DNA of 64,000 nt from Streptacidiphilus sp. P02-A3a (lineage in GTDB: Bacteria > Actinomycetota > Actinomycetes > Streptomycetales > Streptomycetaceae): positions 5,713,922 through 5,777,921 of the forward strand of contig NZ_CP048289.1 of assembly GCF_014084105.1 (NCBI RefSeq), written 5' to 3'. The translations under genes and the position numbers were made by a program. Under the pieces are notes generated by a model that searched no databases, was not told the origin of the DNA, and worked only from the letters and a program-made list of their open reading frames with translations. How positions within the stretch are numbered: the first letter of the stretch is position 1; each line of letters begins with the position of its first letter. Below, in pieces: positions 27,221 through 35,533 of the stretch.

Positions 27221-28870
27221 TCAGGTGGTCCGCAGCCACACCGCCGTATCGGGGGGGAGCGCTCCCGCGGCGAGCGGGGCGCTGGCCAGCAGGACGCCGG
27301 TGTGCTCGGGCAGCGGCACGTCCTCGGTGGAGAGGTTCACCACGCAGGCGAAGCCGGGCTCCGCCGCACCGCCCCGGGCGAAGGCCAGGACCTGTCCGGC
27401 GGACTCCAGCCAGCGCATCGGCCCGTCGCCCAGGCCCGGTTCGGCCCGGCGCAGCCGCAGCGCCTCCCGGTAGAGGGTCAGCATCGAGTCCGGGTCGGCA
27501 CTCTCGGCGGCGACGCCCAGCCCGGCCCAGTCGGCGGGCTGCGGCAGCCAGGGCTCGCCGTGGGCGGGCTCGGCGCTGAAGCCGTACGGCGGTTCGGCCC
27601 CGGACCAGGGCAGCGGGACCCGGCAGCCGTCGCGGCCGGGGTCGGCCCCGCCGGTGCGGTGGTACATCGGGTCCTCGATCCGGTCGGCCGGGATGTCCTC
27701 GACCTCGGGCAGCCCCAGCTCCTCGCCCTGGTAGAGGTAGACCGAGCCGGGCAGTGCCAGTGACAGCAGCGCGGCGGCGCGGGCGCGGCGGGTGCCCAGC
27801 GCCCGGTCGGTGGGGATGCCGTGGCCCTTGGTGGCGAAGTCGAAGCCGGTGTCGGCCCGGCCGTAGCGGGTGACCGTGCGGGTGATGTCGTGGTTGGCGA
27901 GCACCCAGGTGGCCGGGGCGCCGACCGGCGCGTGCACGGCCAGCGTGGTGGTGATCGAGTCCCGCAGCCGGTAGGCGTCCCAGGGGCAGGCCAGGAAGCC
28001 GAAGTTGAAGGCGGTGTGCAGCTCGTCGGGGCGCAGGTAGCGGGCGAAGCGCTCCGGGTCGGGCAGCCAGACCTCGCCGATCAGGGCGCGCGGCTGCGGG
28101 TAGGAGTCGGCGAGCCGCCGCCAGGAGCGGTAGATGTCGTGCAGCTCGTCGCGGTCCAGGTAGGGGTGCGGGTCGCGCTCGGGGTCGAAGTCGGGCAGCG
28201 CCGGGTCCTTGACCACCTCGGCCGCGGAGTCGATGCGGACCCCGGCCGCGCCCCGGTCGAACCAGAAGCGCAGCACGTCCTCGTGCTCCTGGCGGACCTC
28301 GGGGTGCTCCCAGTTGAGGTCGGGCTGCGGCGAGGCGAAGCGGTGCAGGTACCACTCCCCCGGCGTGCCGTCCGGGTCGGTGACCCGGGTCCAGGCGGAG
28401 CCGCCGAACTGCGAGGGCCAGTCGTTGGGCGGCAGTTCGCCCTGCTCGCCGCGCCCGGGCCGGAACCAGAAGCGGGCGCGTTCCGGCGATCCGGGACCGG
28501 CCGCCAGCGCCTGCTGGAACCAGCGGTGGGTGTCCGAGACATGGTTCGGGACGATGTCGATGATGGTCCGGATGCCCAGGTCGAGCGCTTCGGCGATCAG
28601 CTTCTCGGCCTCGGCCAGGGTGCCGAAGGCGGGGTCGATGCTGCGGTAGTCGGTGACGTCGTAGCCGCCGTCGGCCATCGGCGAGGGGTACCAGGGGTTG
28701 AACCACAGGGCGTCGACGCCCAGGTCGGCCAGGTAGCGCAGCCGGGAGCGGACGCCGGCCAGGTCGCCGACTCCGTCGCCGTTGCCGTCGGCGAAGCTGC
28801 GCACGTACACCTGGTAGATCGCGGCGCCTCGCCACCACGCCGAGGGTTCAGACACGGTCGGGGTCTCCAT
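27221..28870 (-). CDS. GH13 alpha-glucosidase
   Basis: This is a cytoplasmic GH13 enzyme of 549 residues (no signal peptide) that would hydrolyse imported alpha-linked oligosaccharides. The four conserved regions are present. Region I is DIVPNHVS (about 105-112), region II is GVRIDSA with nucleophile Asp214, region III is IGEVW with acid/base Glu266, and region IV is VLANHD with Asp328. The QVYVRSFADGNGDGVGDLAG opening is typical of oligo-1,6-glucosidase and alpha-glucosidase members. The start is uncertain: ATGs at 28870, 28885 and 28903 are in frame. I prefer 28870, which has GGAG nine bases upstream. It is the last gene of the LacI-controlled transporter operon. Confidence 0.92.
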   Translation of the reverse strand: METPTVSEPSAWWRGAAIYQVYVRSFADGNGDGVGDLAGVRSRLRYLADLGVDALWFNPWYPSPMADGGYDVTDYRSIDPAFGTLAEAEKLIAEALDLGIRTIIDIVPNHVSDTHRWFQQALAAGPGSPERARFWFRPGRGEQGELPPNDWPSQFGGSAWTRVTDPDGTPGEWYLHRFASPQPDLNWEHPEVRQEHEDVLRFWFDRGAAGVRIDSAAEVVKDPALPDFDPERDPHPYLDRDELHDIYRSWRRLADSYPQPRALIGEVWLPDPERFARYLRPDELHTAFNFGFLACPWDAYRLRDSITTTLAVHAPVGAPATWVLANHDITRTVTRYGRADTGFDFATKGHGIPTDRALGTRRARAAALLSLALPGSVYLYQGEELGLPEVEDIPADRIEDPMYHRTGGADPGRDGCRVPLPWSGAEPPYGFSAEPAHGEPWLPQPADWAGLGVAAESADPDSMLTLYREALRLRRAEPGLGDGPMRWLESAGQVLAFARGGAAEPGFACVVNLSTEDVPLPEHTGVLLASAPLAAGALPPDTAVWLRTT

Positions 28871-28929
28871 CTGTGGGGTCTCCATCTGCGGGTTCTGTTG
28901 CATCTGCTGGAGGCGCAACCAGGGGTGGC

Positions 28930-29826
28930 TCAGCCCTTGAGGCTGCCGGCGGTGAGGCCGGACAAGATGTTCCGTTGGAAGATCAGGAAGAAGATGATCG
29001 TGGGCACGGCGGAGATCGCCGAGGCCGCGATCAGCACGTTCTCGGACACGCCCTGCGAGAGCGAGTAGATCCCGGCGTTGAGGGTCTGCTTGGTGGGGTC
29101 GGGCTCGGCCAGCAGCGGCCAGAGGAAGTCCTTCCACACGTTGACCATGGCGAAGATCGACACCACGGCCAGGATCGGCCGGGACATCGGCAGCACGATG
29201 GAGCACAGGGTGCGTACCGGTCCGGCCCCGTCGATGGCGGCGGCGTCCAGCAGGTCCTGCGGGATCGAGTCGAAGAACCGCTTCAGCAGGAAGATGTTGA
29301 AGGCGCTGGTGACCGAGGGCAGCCAGATCGCCCAGGGCGAGTTCAGCAGGTTCAGGTGCACGATCGGCAGGTTCAGCACGGTCAGGTACTGCGGAACCAC
29401 CAGCACCGTGGCCGGGATCATCAGCGTGGCCAGCATCATGCCGAGGATGGCGTTGCCGAAGATCGGGCGCAGCTTGGACAGCGCGTAGGCGGCGGCGACG
29501 TCGAAGACCAGCTGGAAGGCGAGCGCGCCGAACGCGTACAGCAGCGTGTTCTCCAGCAGCTGGGCGAGGTTGAGCTCGCCCCAGGCGGTGCTGTACGTGC
29601 TCGGGTGCAGGTGGTGCGGGTAGAGCGTGGGCGGGCTCTGGATGGCCTCCTGGGTGGACTTGAGTCCGCCGGTGACCATGAAGTAGAGCGGCCCGATGAA
29701 GACCAGGCTGAACACCACCAGCACGACGGTCAGCACGGTCCAGTAGATGGCCTTGCCGTGCCGTCGGTTGAGTTGCACCTGGGAGATCAGGGTGCGGGTG
29801 GCTGAGTCGACCGTTGCGGAGGCCAC
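28930..29826 (-). CDS. Carbohydrate ABC transporter permease (MalG-type)
   Basis: This 298-residue inner-membrane permease of the CUT1 sugar family has one N-terminal helix (about 29-50), a periplasmic stretch, and five more helices. The coupling loop is LLDAAAIDGAGPVRTLCSIVLPMSRP (EAA motif with the invariant Gly). The protein ends in GLTAGSLKG, the typical MalG tail. The GTG start at 29826 follows AAAGGGGA and lies 11 bp after the MalF stop. The operon has no ATPase gene, so a shared MsiK-type ATPase elsewhere in the genome, as known in Streptomyces, probably energises it. Confidence 0.93.
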   Translation of the reverse strand: MASATVDSATRTLISQVQLNRRHGKAIYWTVLTVVLVVFSLVFIGPLYFMVTGGLKSTQEAIQSPPTLYPHHLHPSTYSTAWGELNLAQLLENTLLYAFGALAFQLVFDVAAAYALSKLRPIFGNAILGMMLATLMIPATVLVVPQYLTVLNLPIVHLNLLNSPWAIWLPSVTSAFNIFLLKRFFDSIPQDLLDAAAIDGAGPVRTLCSIVLPMSRPILAVVSIFAMVNVWKDFLWPLLAEPDPTKQTLNAGIYSLSQGVSENVLIAASAISAVPTIIFFLIFQRNILSGLTAGSLKG

Positions 29827-29837
29827 GGCTGTCCCCT

Positions 29838-30788
29838 TTACTGCTCGGCCGCGCGGCTGACCCGCACGTACAGGGCGGAGAACACGGCGAGCACCAGCAG
29901 CAGGACCAGGCCCAGGGCGGAGGCGGCACCGTAGTTTTGGAAGTTGAAGGCGTACTGGTAGATCAGGTAGACGATGGTGGTGGTGGAGTTGTTGACCCCC
30001 TGGCCGCCGGTGAGCACGAACGGTTCGACGAAGACCTGCATCGTGGAGACGATCTGCAGCAGCAGCATCAGCGACAGGATCAGCCGGGTCTGCGGGATGG
30101 TCACGTGCCAGATCCGGCGCAGCAGACCGGCCCCGTCGAGTTCCGCGGCCTCGTACAGCTCGCCCGGGATGCCCTGGAGCGCGGCCAGGTAGATCAGCAC
30201 CGCGCTGCCCATGTTCATCCAGGTGGAGGCGATCACCACGCACAGCATCGCCAGCGAGGGGTTCTGCAGCCAGGTCGAGGTGGGCAGGTGCAGCGAGTGC
30301 AGGATGTCGTTGAACAGCCCGTACTGCGGGTTGTAGAAGTACTGGAACATCACCAGCGAGGCCACCGGCGGGAGCATCACCGGCAGGTAGACCACCACCC
30401 GCAGGTACCCCTTGGCGTGGCGGAGCTCGTTCAGCACCACCGCGACGAAGAACGGCATCGCGTAGCCGAAGACCAGCGCCAGCAGGGTGAACTCGCCGGT
30501 GTTGCGCCAGGCCACGCCGAAGCTGGGGTCGTGCACGATCTGGTTGAGGTTGTGCCAGCCGACCCAGGTGGTCTGGCCGCCCCTGACCTTCTGGAAGCTG
30601 GTGATGAACTCCCGGATCATCGGGTACCAGGAGAAGAGCGCGAAGCACAGCACCGCGCCGATGAGGAAGGCGTGGGCGGTGAGGTTGCGCCGCGTCTCGC
30701 GCAGTAGCGCGCTGCCGCCCGACCGGGACATCGGGCCCGCGCCTGGCTTCTGTGGGGTCCTGCTTCGTTTGGGGACGGCTATCGCCAC
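29838..30788 (-). CDS. Carbohydrate ABC transporter permease (MalF-type)
   Basis: This 316-residue inner-membrane CUT1 permease pairs with the MalG-type protein. It begins with a basic cytoplasmic tail, then a helix (AFLIGAVLCFALFSWYPMI) and the remaining membrane segments. The coupling loop LYEAAELDGAGLLRRIWHVTIPQTR carries the EAA motif. The GTG at 30788 follows GGAGCCTCC. A hairpin at 30825-30851 separates it from the upstream binding-protein gene. Substrate specificity cannot be read from the permease; the GH13 gene downstream suggests an alpha-glucoside. Confidence 0.93.
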   Translation of the reverse strand: MAIAVPKRSRTPQKPGAGPMSRSGGSALLRETRRNLTAHAFLIGAVLCFALFSWYPMIREFITSFQKVRGGQTTWVGWHNLNQIVHDPSFGVAWRNTGEFTLLALVFGYAMPFFVAVVLNELRHAKGYLRVVVYLPVMLPPVASLVMFQYFYNPQYGLFNDILHSLHLPTSTWLQNPSLAMLCVVIASTWMNMGSAVLIYLAALQGIPGELYEAAELDGAGLLRRIWHVTIPQTRLILSLMLLLQIVSTMQVFVEPFVLTGGQGVNNSTTTIVYLIYQYAFNFQNYGAASALGLVLLLVLAVFSALYVRVSRAAEQ

Positions 30789-30824
30789 CGGAGGCTCCTG
30801 GGTGGGTGGGTGGTGCGGAGAGAG

Positions 30825-30851
30825 GGGACCAGCCCTCGGCGGGCTGGTCCC
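30825..30851 (-). terminator. Intra-operon hairpin after the sugar-binding protein gene
   Basis: A perfect 11-bp stem (GGGACCAGCCC, 30825-30835, with 30841-30851) and a 5-base loop lie 15 bp after the binding-protein stop and 36 bp before the MalF-type gene. It is likely a partial terminator that lets binding protein exceed permease. Confidence 0.7.
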
Positions 30852-30866
30852 GGGGTCAGACGGGCC

Positions 30867-32267
30867 TCACTGGTTCGAGAGGACCTCGTTGACCTGGTTG
30901 CTCGCGGTGCTCAGCAGCTGGTCGATGTTGGCGTTGGGGTCGGTCAGCACCGACGCCATCGCGGTGTCCAGCACCTTGTAGACGGCCTGGGCGTCGCTGG
31001 GCTCGCCGTCCCCGGGAACGTTGGCGTCCAGGTAGGAGGTGAAGTCACTGACCGGCATGGTGGCGTTGGCGGCCTTGGCGGCGTTGTCCGCGGCGAGCGT
31101 GGCGCCCGAGAACATCTCCGGCTCGGGCAGGCCGACGGCCTGCTGGGTGGCCTTGAGCCGGGCGTAGTTGAACGTGCCCTGCCCCTGGGTCAGGTAGAGG
31201 AAGTCGACCAGCTCGACGCCGGCCTTGATCTGGGCGGGCGTGTCCTTGACGTTGAACATGTAGTCGTTGCCGCCGGAGAGGGTGCCCGCCGCCTGGCCGC
31301 TGACGCTGGGGATCGGGCCCATGCCGTAGTCGGCGTAGTTGGCGCCCAGGGTCTGCACCATGTAGGTGATGTCGTCCGGGGCGGCTATGTACATGCCGAG
31401 CTTGCCGGCCGCCATCTCCTTCTGCAGCGTGCCCCAGGCCAGCAGCTGGGTGCTGCCCATGACGTTGTCGGTGTAGCGCAGGTCGTGCAGGTTCTGCAGC
31501 ACCTGCTTGCCGAGCGGGTTGTCGAAGTTGGCCTTGGTCCCGGCCGCGTTCTCCATGGAGCCGCCGAGGGCGTCCAGCTCGGCGGAGAAGTGCCAGCCGC
31601 CGTTGTTCCCGGCGCTGTAGTCGCCGTAGCCCTCGATGCCGTTGCCGAGCTTGGTGATCGCCTCGGCGTCGGTGGCGACCTGGGCCCAGGTGGTCGGCGG
31701 GTTGTCGGGGTTGAGCCCGGCCTGCTTGAACAGCTTCCGGTTGATGATCAGGCCCATGGTGTAGTTGGTGTACGGGATCCCGTACAGCTTCCCGTTGGAC
31801 TTCTGGGTGCTGATCACCGAGGGCAGGTAGTCGTTGAGCACCGGGATGGTGGACGGGGTCACGTACGAGGTGATGTCGGCCGCCTGGTTGGCGTTCAGCA
31901 CCGCCTGCTTGTCGGTGAAGTACGTGTAGAAGACGTTCGGCTCGGTGCCACCCGCCAGGGCCGCCGTGAACAGCGCCGGGGTCTCGCAGGGGAACGTGTG
32001 GATGCTGTTCACCTTGATGTCGGGGTGCGCCTTCTCGAAGGTCGCGATGTCGGCGTTCCACTGCTGGTACGGAACCGGCTTGCTGGTCGGCGGGGCGCAG
32101 TCGATGCTGATCGTGGTCACGCCCGAGGCGGTGGAGCCGCTGCCGCCCTTGTTCCCGGTGGAGGTCGAGCTGCTGCTGCAGGCGGCGGCGGTGAGGCTCA
32201 GCGCGATGGTGGCGAGCAGGGCCGAGGCTCTGCGGACGCGGCGGCTGATGAGCGGCTGGTTGGTCAT
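30867..32267 (-). CDS. Family-1 sugar-binding lipoprotein (MalE-type)
   Basis: This 466-residue extracellular solute-binding protein of the CUT1 family captures sugar for the MalFG-type permeases. The N terminus is basic and hydrophobic with a lipobox TAAAC, Cys30 being the lipidation site. A Ser/Thr/Gly linker and the two-lobe periplasmic binding fold follow (WNADIATFEKAHPDIKVNSI early, YGIPYTNYTMGLIINRKLF in the hinge region). The preferred start is the ATG at 32267. In-frame starts further upstream (32282 and beyond) would put extra residues before the signal peptide. A LacI-type operator lies about 100 bp upstream. Confidence 0.92.
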   Translation of the reverse strand: MTNQPLISRRVRRASALLATIALSLTAAACSSSSTSTGNKGGSGSTASGVTTISIDCAPPTSKPVPYQQWNADIATFEKAHPDIKVNSIHTFPCETPALFTAALAGGTEPNVFYTYFTDKQAVLNANQAADITSYVTPSTIPVLNDYLPSVISTQKSNGKLYGIPYTNYTMGLIINRKLFKQAGLNPDNPPTTWAQVATDAEAITKLGNGIEGYGDYSAGNNGGWHFSAELDALGGSMENAAGTKANFDNPLGKQVLQNLHDLRYTDNVMGSTQLLAWGTLQKEMAAGKLGMYIAAPDDITYMVQTLGANYADYGMGPIPSVSGQAAGTLSGGNDYMFNVKDTPAQIKAGVELVDFLYLTQGQGTFNYARLKATQQAVGLPEPEMFSGATLAADNAAKAANATMPVSDFTSYLDANVPGDGEPSDAQAVYKVLDTAMASVLTDPNANIDQLLSTASNQVNEVLSNQ

Positions 32268-32364
32268 CAAGGGACCCTTCATTGGCTGGGTGGGGTAGCA
32301 CCACGCTGTGGCGGGCATCACTTAACCACTGCCGACAGAAGTTCACAAGATGTTGACGAAACTA

Positions 32365-32379
32365 TGCAAGATTTCGACA
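32365..32379. promoter_or_regulatory. Probable LacI operator upstream of the sugar-binding gene
   Basis: TGCAAGATTTCGACA lies 98 bp upstream of the lipoprotein start. Eleven of its 15 bases match the perfect palindrome in front of the lacI-type gene read on the other strand (TGCAAGATATTTGCA). It overlaps a TTGCAT that could serve as a -35 box on the minus strand. Repression by the adjacent LacI protein is inferred. Confidence 0.5.
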
Positions 32380-32402
32380 TGATAACGAGATCACATGACG
32401 AA

Positions 32403-32429
32403 GGGACCGGACGGCTTGCGTCCGGTCCC
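32403..32429 (-). terminator. Terminator of the LacI-family regulator gene
   Basis: A perfect 11-bp stem (GGGACCGGACG, 32403-32413, with 32419-32429) and a 5-base loop begin 41 bp beyond the regulator stop. On the minus strand the stem is followed by TTCGT. Confidence 0.75.
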
Positions 32430-32470
32430 TCGTTCTTGCGTAAGGCGCGGTCAGCCCGCGTTCGGCGGGG

Positions 32471-33496
32471 TCAGCGGGGCTGCGGCACCGCCGCCGACAC
32501 CGGCCCGGTGGAGCCGCGCACCACCAGCTCCGGCTCGAACAGGACCTCGTCGTGGGTCACCCGGGCGCCCTCGATCTCGCCCACCAACAGGTCCACCGCG
32601 GCCCGGCCCATGGCCTCGATCGGCTGCCGGACGGTGGTCAGCGGCGGATCGGTGCAGGCCATGAACGAGGAGTCGTCGTAGCCGACCACCGAGACGTCCG
32701 CCGGGACGCTCAGCCCGCGCCTGCGCACCGCCCGTACCGCCCCCAGCGCCAGCGGGTCGCTGGCGCAGATGATGCCGGTCACCCCCCGCTGGAGCAGCCG
32801 GGCGGTCGCGGCCTGGCCGCCCTCCAGGGAGAACAGCGCATGCTCGACGCAGGAGTCCGGAAGTTCCAGACCGGTCCGGGCCGCCACCTGCTGGGCGGCC
32901 CGCAGTTTCCGGCGCGAGGGCACGTGGTCGGGTGGCCCGACCACCAGCCCGATCCGGCGGTGCCCCAGCGAGTAGAGGTGGCCCATGGCCTGCTCCACCG
33001 CCACCGCGTCGTCGCAGGACACCTGCGGGAAGTCCAGGTCGTCGAAGGCCGCGTTCATCAGCACCGTCGGCAGCCCGCGCTGCGCCAGCCTGGTGTAGTG
33101 CTCGTGCGGGGACTCGGCCTGCGCGTACAGGCCGCCGAAGAACACCACCCCGGAGACGTGCTGCTGGAGCAGCAGCTCCACGTAGTCGGCCTCGGACACC
33201 CCGCCCGCCGTCTGGGTGCACAGCACCGGGGTGAACCCCTGCTGGGCCAGCGCGCCGCCGACCACCTCGGCGAAGGCCGGGAAGATCGGGTTCTGCAGTT
33301 CCGGCAGCACCAGGCCGACCAGCCGGGAGCGCTCCCCCCGGAGCTGGGTGGGTCGTTCGTACCCCAGGACGTCCAGGGCGGTGAGTACCGCCGTCCGGGT
33401 CGCGGGGGATACCCCCGGCTTGTCGTTGAGCACGCGACTGACCGTCGCCTCGCTCACCCCGACCTTCTTCGCCACTTCGGCCAGTCGTCGTGTCAT
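32471..33496 (-). CDS. LacI-family transcriptional regulator
   Basis: This 341-residue repressor has an N-terminal helix-turn-helix with hinge (RLAEVAKKVGVSEATVSRVLNDKPGVSPATR, about 4-34) and a periplasmic-binding-type effector domain. It is the only regulator beside the MalEFG/GH13 operon and very likely responds to its sugar. The ATG at 33496 is chosen because the HTH starts three residues later; an upstream in-frame start at 33535 would add 13 residues without family support. A perfect TGCAA-N5-TTGCA palindrome 23 bp upstream of its start suggests autoregulation, and a related site lies before the binding-protein gene. Confidence 0.92.
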   Translation of the reverse strand: MTRRLAEVAKKVGVSEATVSRVLNDKPGVSPATRTAVLTALDVLGYERPTQLRGERSRLVGLVLPELQNPIFPAFAEVVGGALAQQGFTPVLCTQTAGGVSEADYVELLLQQHVSGVVFFGGLYAQAESPHEHYTRLAQRGLPTVLMNAAFDDLDFPQVSCDDAVAVEQAMGHLYSLGHRRIGLVVGPPDHVPSRRKLRAAQQVAARTGLELPDSCVEHALFSLEGGQAATARLLQRGVTGIICASDPLALGAVRAVRRRGLSVPADVSVVGYDDSSFMACTDPPLTTVRQPIEAMGRAAVDLLVGEIEGARVTHDEVLFEPELVVRGSTGPVSAAVPQPR

Positions 33497-33519
33497 GACC
33501 CGCAGCTTACGGCAATCCG

Positions 33520-33534
33520 TGCAAATATCTTGCA
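33520..33534. promoter_or_regulatory. LacI-type operator TGCAA-N5-TTGCA
   Basis: This 15-bp palindrome with perfect 5-bp arms lies 23 bp upstream of the LacI-family gene start. A related copy precedes the sugar-binding protein gene. The arm sequence is typical in size and spacing for LacI-family operators, although the centre is not the usual CG. Confidence 0.6.
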
Positions 33535-33762
33535 TCGAGTCGCAAGAAGGGCGCAGAATTCTCCTGGCAGTTCTTCCCCTCGGCGACGCAGCCGGCCCGA
33601 CACTCCGGCCTGCCCCCGCATCCTTGCCGAAACAGCCGCGGCCAGGCGCGATCCGCCGCCTATTCGGTACCGTACCGCCCCTGAACCGCCGCTGATTCGC
33701 GACCGATTCGTTCCCGACCCGCCCGCGCGTCGACTTCCCGCCACGCCTCCGTGCGGATGTGA

Positions 33763-33791
33763 TTGACGACGCCCATCGGTGCGCCTAACGT
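33763..33791 (+). promoter_or_regulatory. Probable HrdB-type promoter of the DHA2 exporter
   Basis: TTGACG at 33763-33768 and TAACGT at 33786-33791 are 17 bases apart, a good match to the streptomycete principal sigma consensus (TTGACN, TANNNT). The exporter start codon is about 100 bp downstream, implying a long leader. Confidence 0.55.
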
Positions 33792-33894
33792 CGGACGGGC
33801 GGAGCCCTAGCCGGGCGGCAGGTAAGGGAAGCCCGCGGACTCCGGACCGCACCGCCTCCAGCGGGTCGCGCCGCTGCCGGAGAGGGAGAGAACC

Positions 33895-35442
33895 ATGTCC
33901 GATGCGAAGACGCTGCCCCCGGAGGCGGAGTCCACCGAGCCGATCGGCCGCGCCGTCTACATCGCCGTGATCGGGCTGATGCTGGGCATGCTGCTGGCGA
34001 TGCTCGACAACCTGATCGTCAGCACCGCCCTGCCCACCATCGTCGGCGACCTCGGTGGGCTCTCCCACCTGTCCTGGGTGGTCACCGCGTACGCCCTGGG
34101 CGCGGCGGTGACCACCCCGGTCTGGGGCAAGCTGGGCGACCTGCACGGGCGCAAGCTGATGTTCATGCTGGCCATCGTGATCTTCCTGGTCGGCTCGGCG
34201 CTCACCGGCCTGTCGCAGAACATGGACGAGCTGATCGCCTTCCGCGCGCTCCAGGGCCTGGGCGCCGGCGGCCTGATGGTGGGCGCCATGGCCACCCTCG
34301 GCGACCTGGTCCCGCCGCGCGAACGCGGCCGGTTCCAGGCGCTGATCGGCGGCATGATGCCGGTGGCCTTCGTCGGCGGGCCGCTGCTCGGCGGGCTGCT
34401 CACCGAACACCTGAGCTGGCGCTGGTGCTTCTACATCAACCTGCCGCTGGGCATCGCCGCGCTGCTGGTCACCGGCCTGGGCATGAAGCTGCCGCACCGC
34501 CGGATCGAGGCGTCGATCGACTACGTCGGCGCGCTGCTGCTCGGCATCGGCATCGTCGCGGTCACCCTGGTCGCCTCCTGGGGCGGCTCGCAGTACGCCT
34601 GGATCTCCGCTCCGGTGATCGGCCTGTCGGTGTTCGGCGTCCTGGCGCTGATCGCCTTCGTCCACTCGCAGAGCCGGGTCACCGAGCCGATCCTGCCGCC
34701 GTGGATGTTCAAGGACCGCAACTTCACCGTCAGCCAGGTGATCAGCTTCCTGCTCGGCGCGGCGATGTTCGGCGCGCTCAACTTCCTGCCGCAGTACTTC
34801 CAGTACGTGCGCGGGGCCTCCCCCACCGCCAGCGGCCTGCTGCTGCTGCCGCTGATGTTCGGGATGCTGGCGGTGATGCTCGCGGGGGGCCAGGCGGTCA
34901 CCCGCACCGGCCGCTACCGCACCCTGATGATCGTCGGCGGCGCGGTGATGACCCTCGGCATGCTGGTGCTGCTGATGCTGAAGGTGGACACCAGCACCGC
35001 CACCGCCTCCCTGCTGACCTGCGTGCTGGGCCTGGGCATGGGCTTCCTGATGCAGAACACCATGCTGGTCACCCAGAACAGCGTGGCGCTGCGGGACATG
35101 GGCGCGGCCAGCGGCTCGGTCACGCTGTTCCGCACCGTCGGCGGCTCGCTGGGCATCGCGATCTTCGGTTCGCTGTACACCCAGCGGCTGACCGGCTCGC
35201 TCGACCACAGCCTCGGCACGTCCGGGCAGGCGCTGGCGGCGAGCGGCGCGCACATCCCGCCGTCCGCGCTGGCCGGGCTCCCGGCCGCGGTCCAGCACGC
35301 GTTCAAGGCGGCGGTCACCGACGGCCTGCACAGCGTGCTGATCGGCGGCACCGTGCTGGGGCTGCTCACCTTCCTCACCACCTGGCTGATTCACGAGGTG
35401 CCGCTGCGCTCCGGGGCCACCCCCGGCGCCCCGCTGGAGTAG
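33895..35442 (+). CDS. DHA2-family MFS multidrug exporter (EmrB/QacA type)
   Basis: This 515-residue membrane protein has the 14-helix layout of proton-driven drug exporters. Motif C/D1 of the family is seen in the first helix (MLLAMLDNLIVSTALPTIVGDL, about 28-49). Motif A lies between helices 2 and 3 (GKLGDLHGRKLMFML) and a later motif-C-like GGPLLGGLL follows. It would export a toxic compound or antibiotic across the cytoplasmic membrane. No regulator is adjacent on the same strand, but a sigma-70-like promoter lies upstream. The ATG at 33895 follows GGAGAGGGAGAG. The substrate is unknown. Confidence 0.92.
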   Translation: MSDAKTLPPEAESTEPIGRAVYIAVIGLMLGMLLAMLDNLIVSTALPTIVGDLGGLSHLSWVVTAYALGAAVTTPVWGKLGDLHGRKLMFMLAIVIFLVGSALTGLSQNMDELIAFRALQGLGAGGLMVGAMATLGDLVPPRERGRFQALIGGMMPVAFVGGPLLGGLLTEHLSWRWCFYINLPLGIAALLVTGLGMKLPHRRIEASIDYVGALLLGIGIVAVTLVASWGGSQYAWISAPVIGLSVFGVLALIAFVHSQSRVTEPILPPWMFKDRNFTVSQVISFLLGAAMFGALNFLPQYFQYVRGASPTASGLLLLPLMFGMLAVMLAGGQAVTRTGRYRTLMIVGGAVMTLGMLVLLMLKVDTSTATASLLTCVLGLGMGFLMQNTMLVTQNSVALRDMGAASGSVTLFRTVGGSLGIAIFGSLYTQRLTGSLDHSLGTSGQALAASGAHIPPSALAGLPAAVQHAFKAAVTDGLHSVLIGGTVLGLLTFLTTWLIHEVPLRSGATPGAPLE

Positions 35443-35533
35443 CGTCGACCGCCCCGGATCAGCACGTCCGGGGGCAGCGGGGCATACTCGCAACCGGCAT
35501 TGCAGAAGATCACCTCAACTGCGGAGTAGAACC

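Larger units (their letters stand above)
33497..33894. promoter_or_regulatory. Divergent intergenic region, LacI regulator and DHA2 exporter
   Basis: No gene is visible in these 398 bp. The left part holds the LacI operator at 33520-33534 and a second inverted repeat CTTGC-N8-GCAAG just beyond it. The right part holds a sigma-70-like promoter for the exporter at 33763-33791 and a GGAGAGGGAGAG ribosome binding site. The middle shows nothing recognisable. Confidence 0.5.

Noticed and set aside
33493..35493. 666-codon open frame on the minus strand opposite the DHA2 exporter
   Set aside because: His/Gln/Arg/Gly-rich low-complexity translation without domains. It is the usual G+C shadow of a real gene on the other strand.
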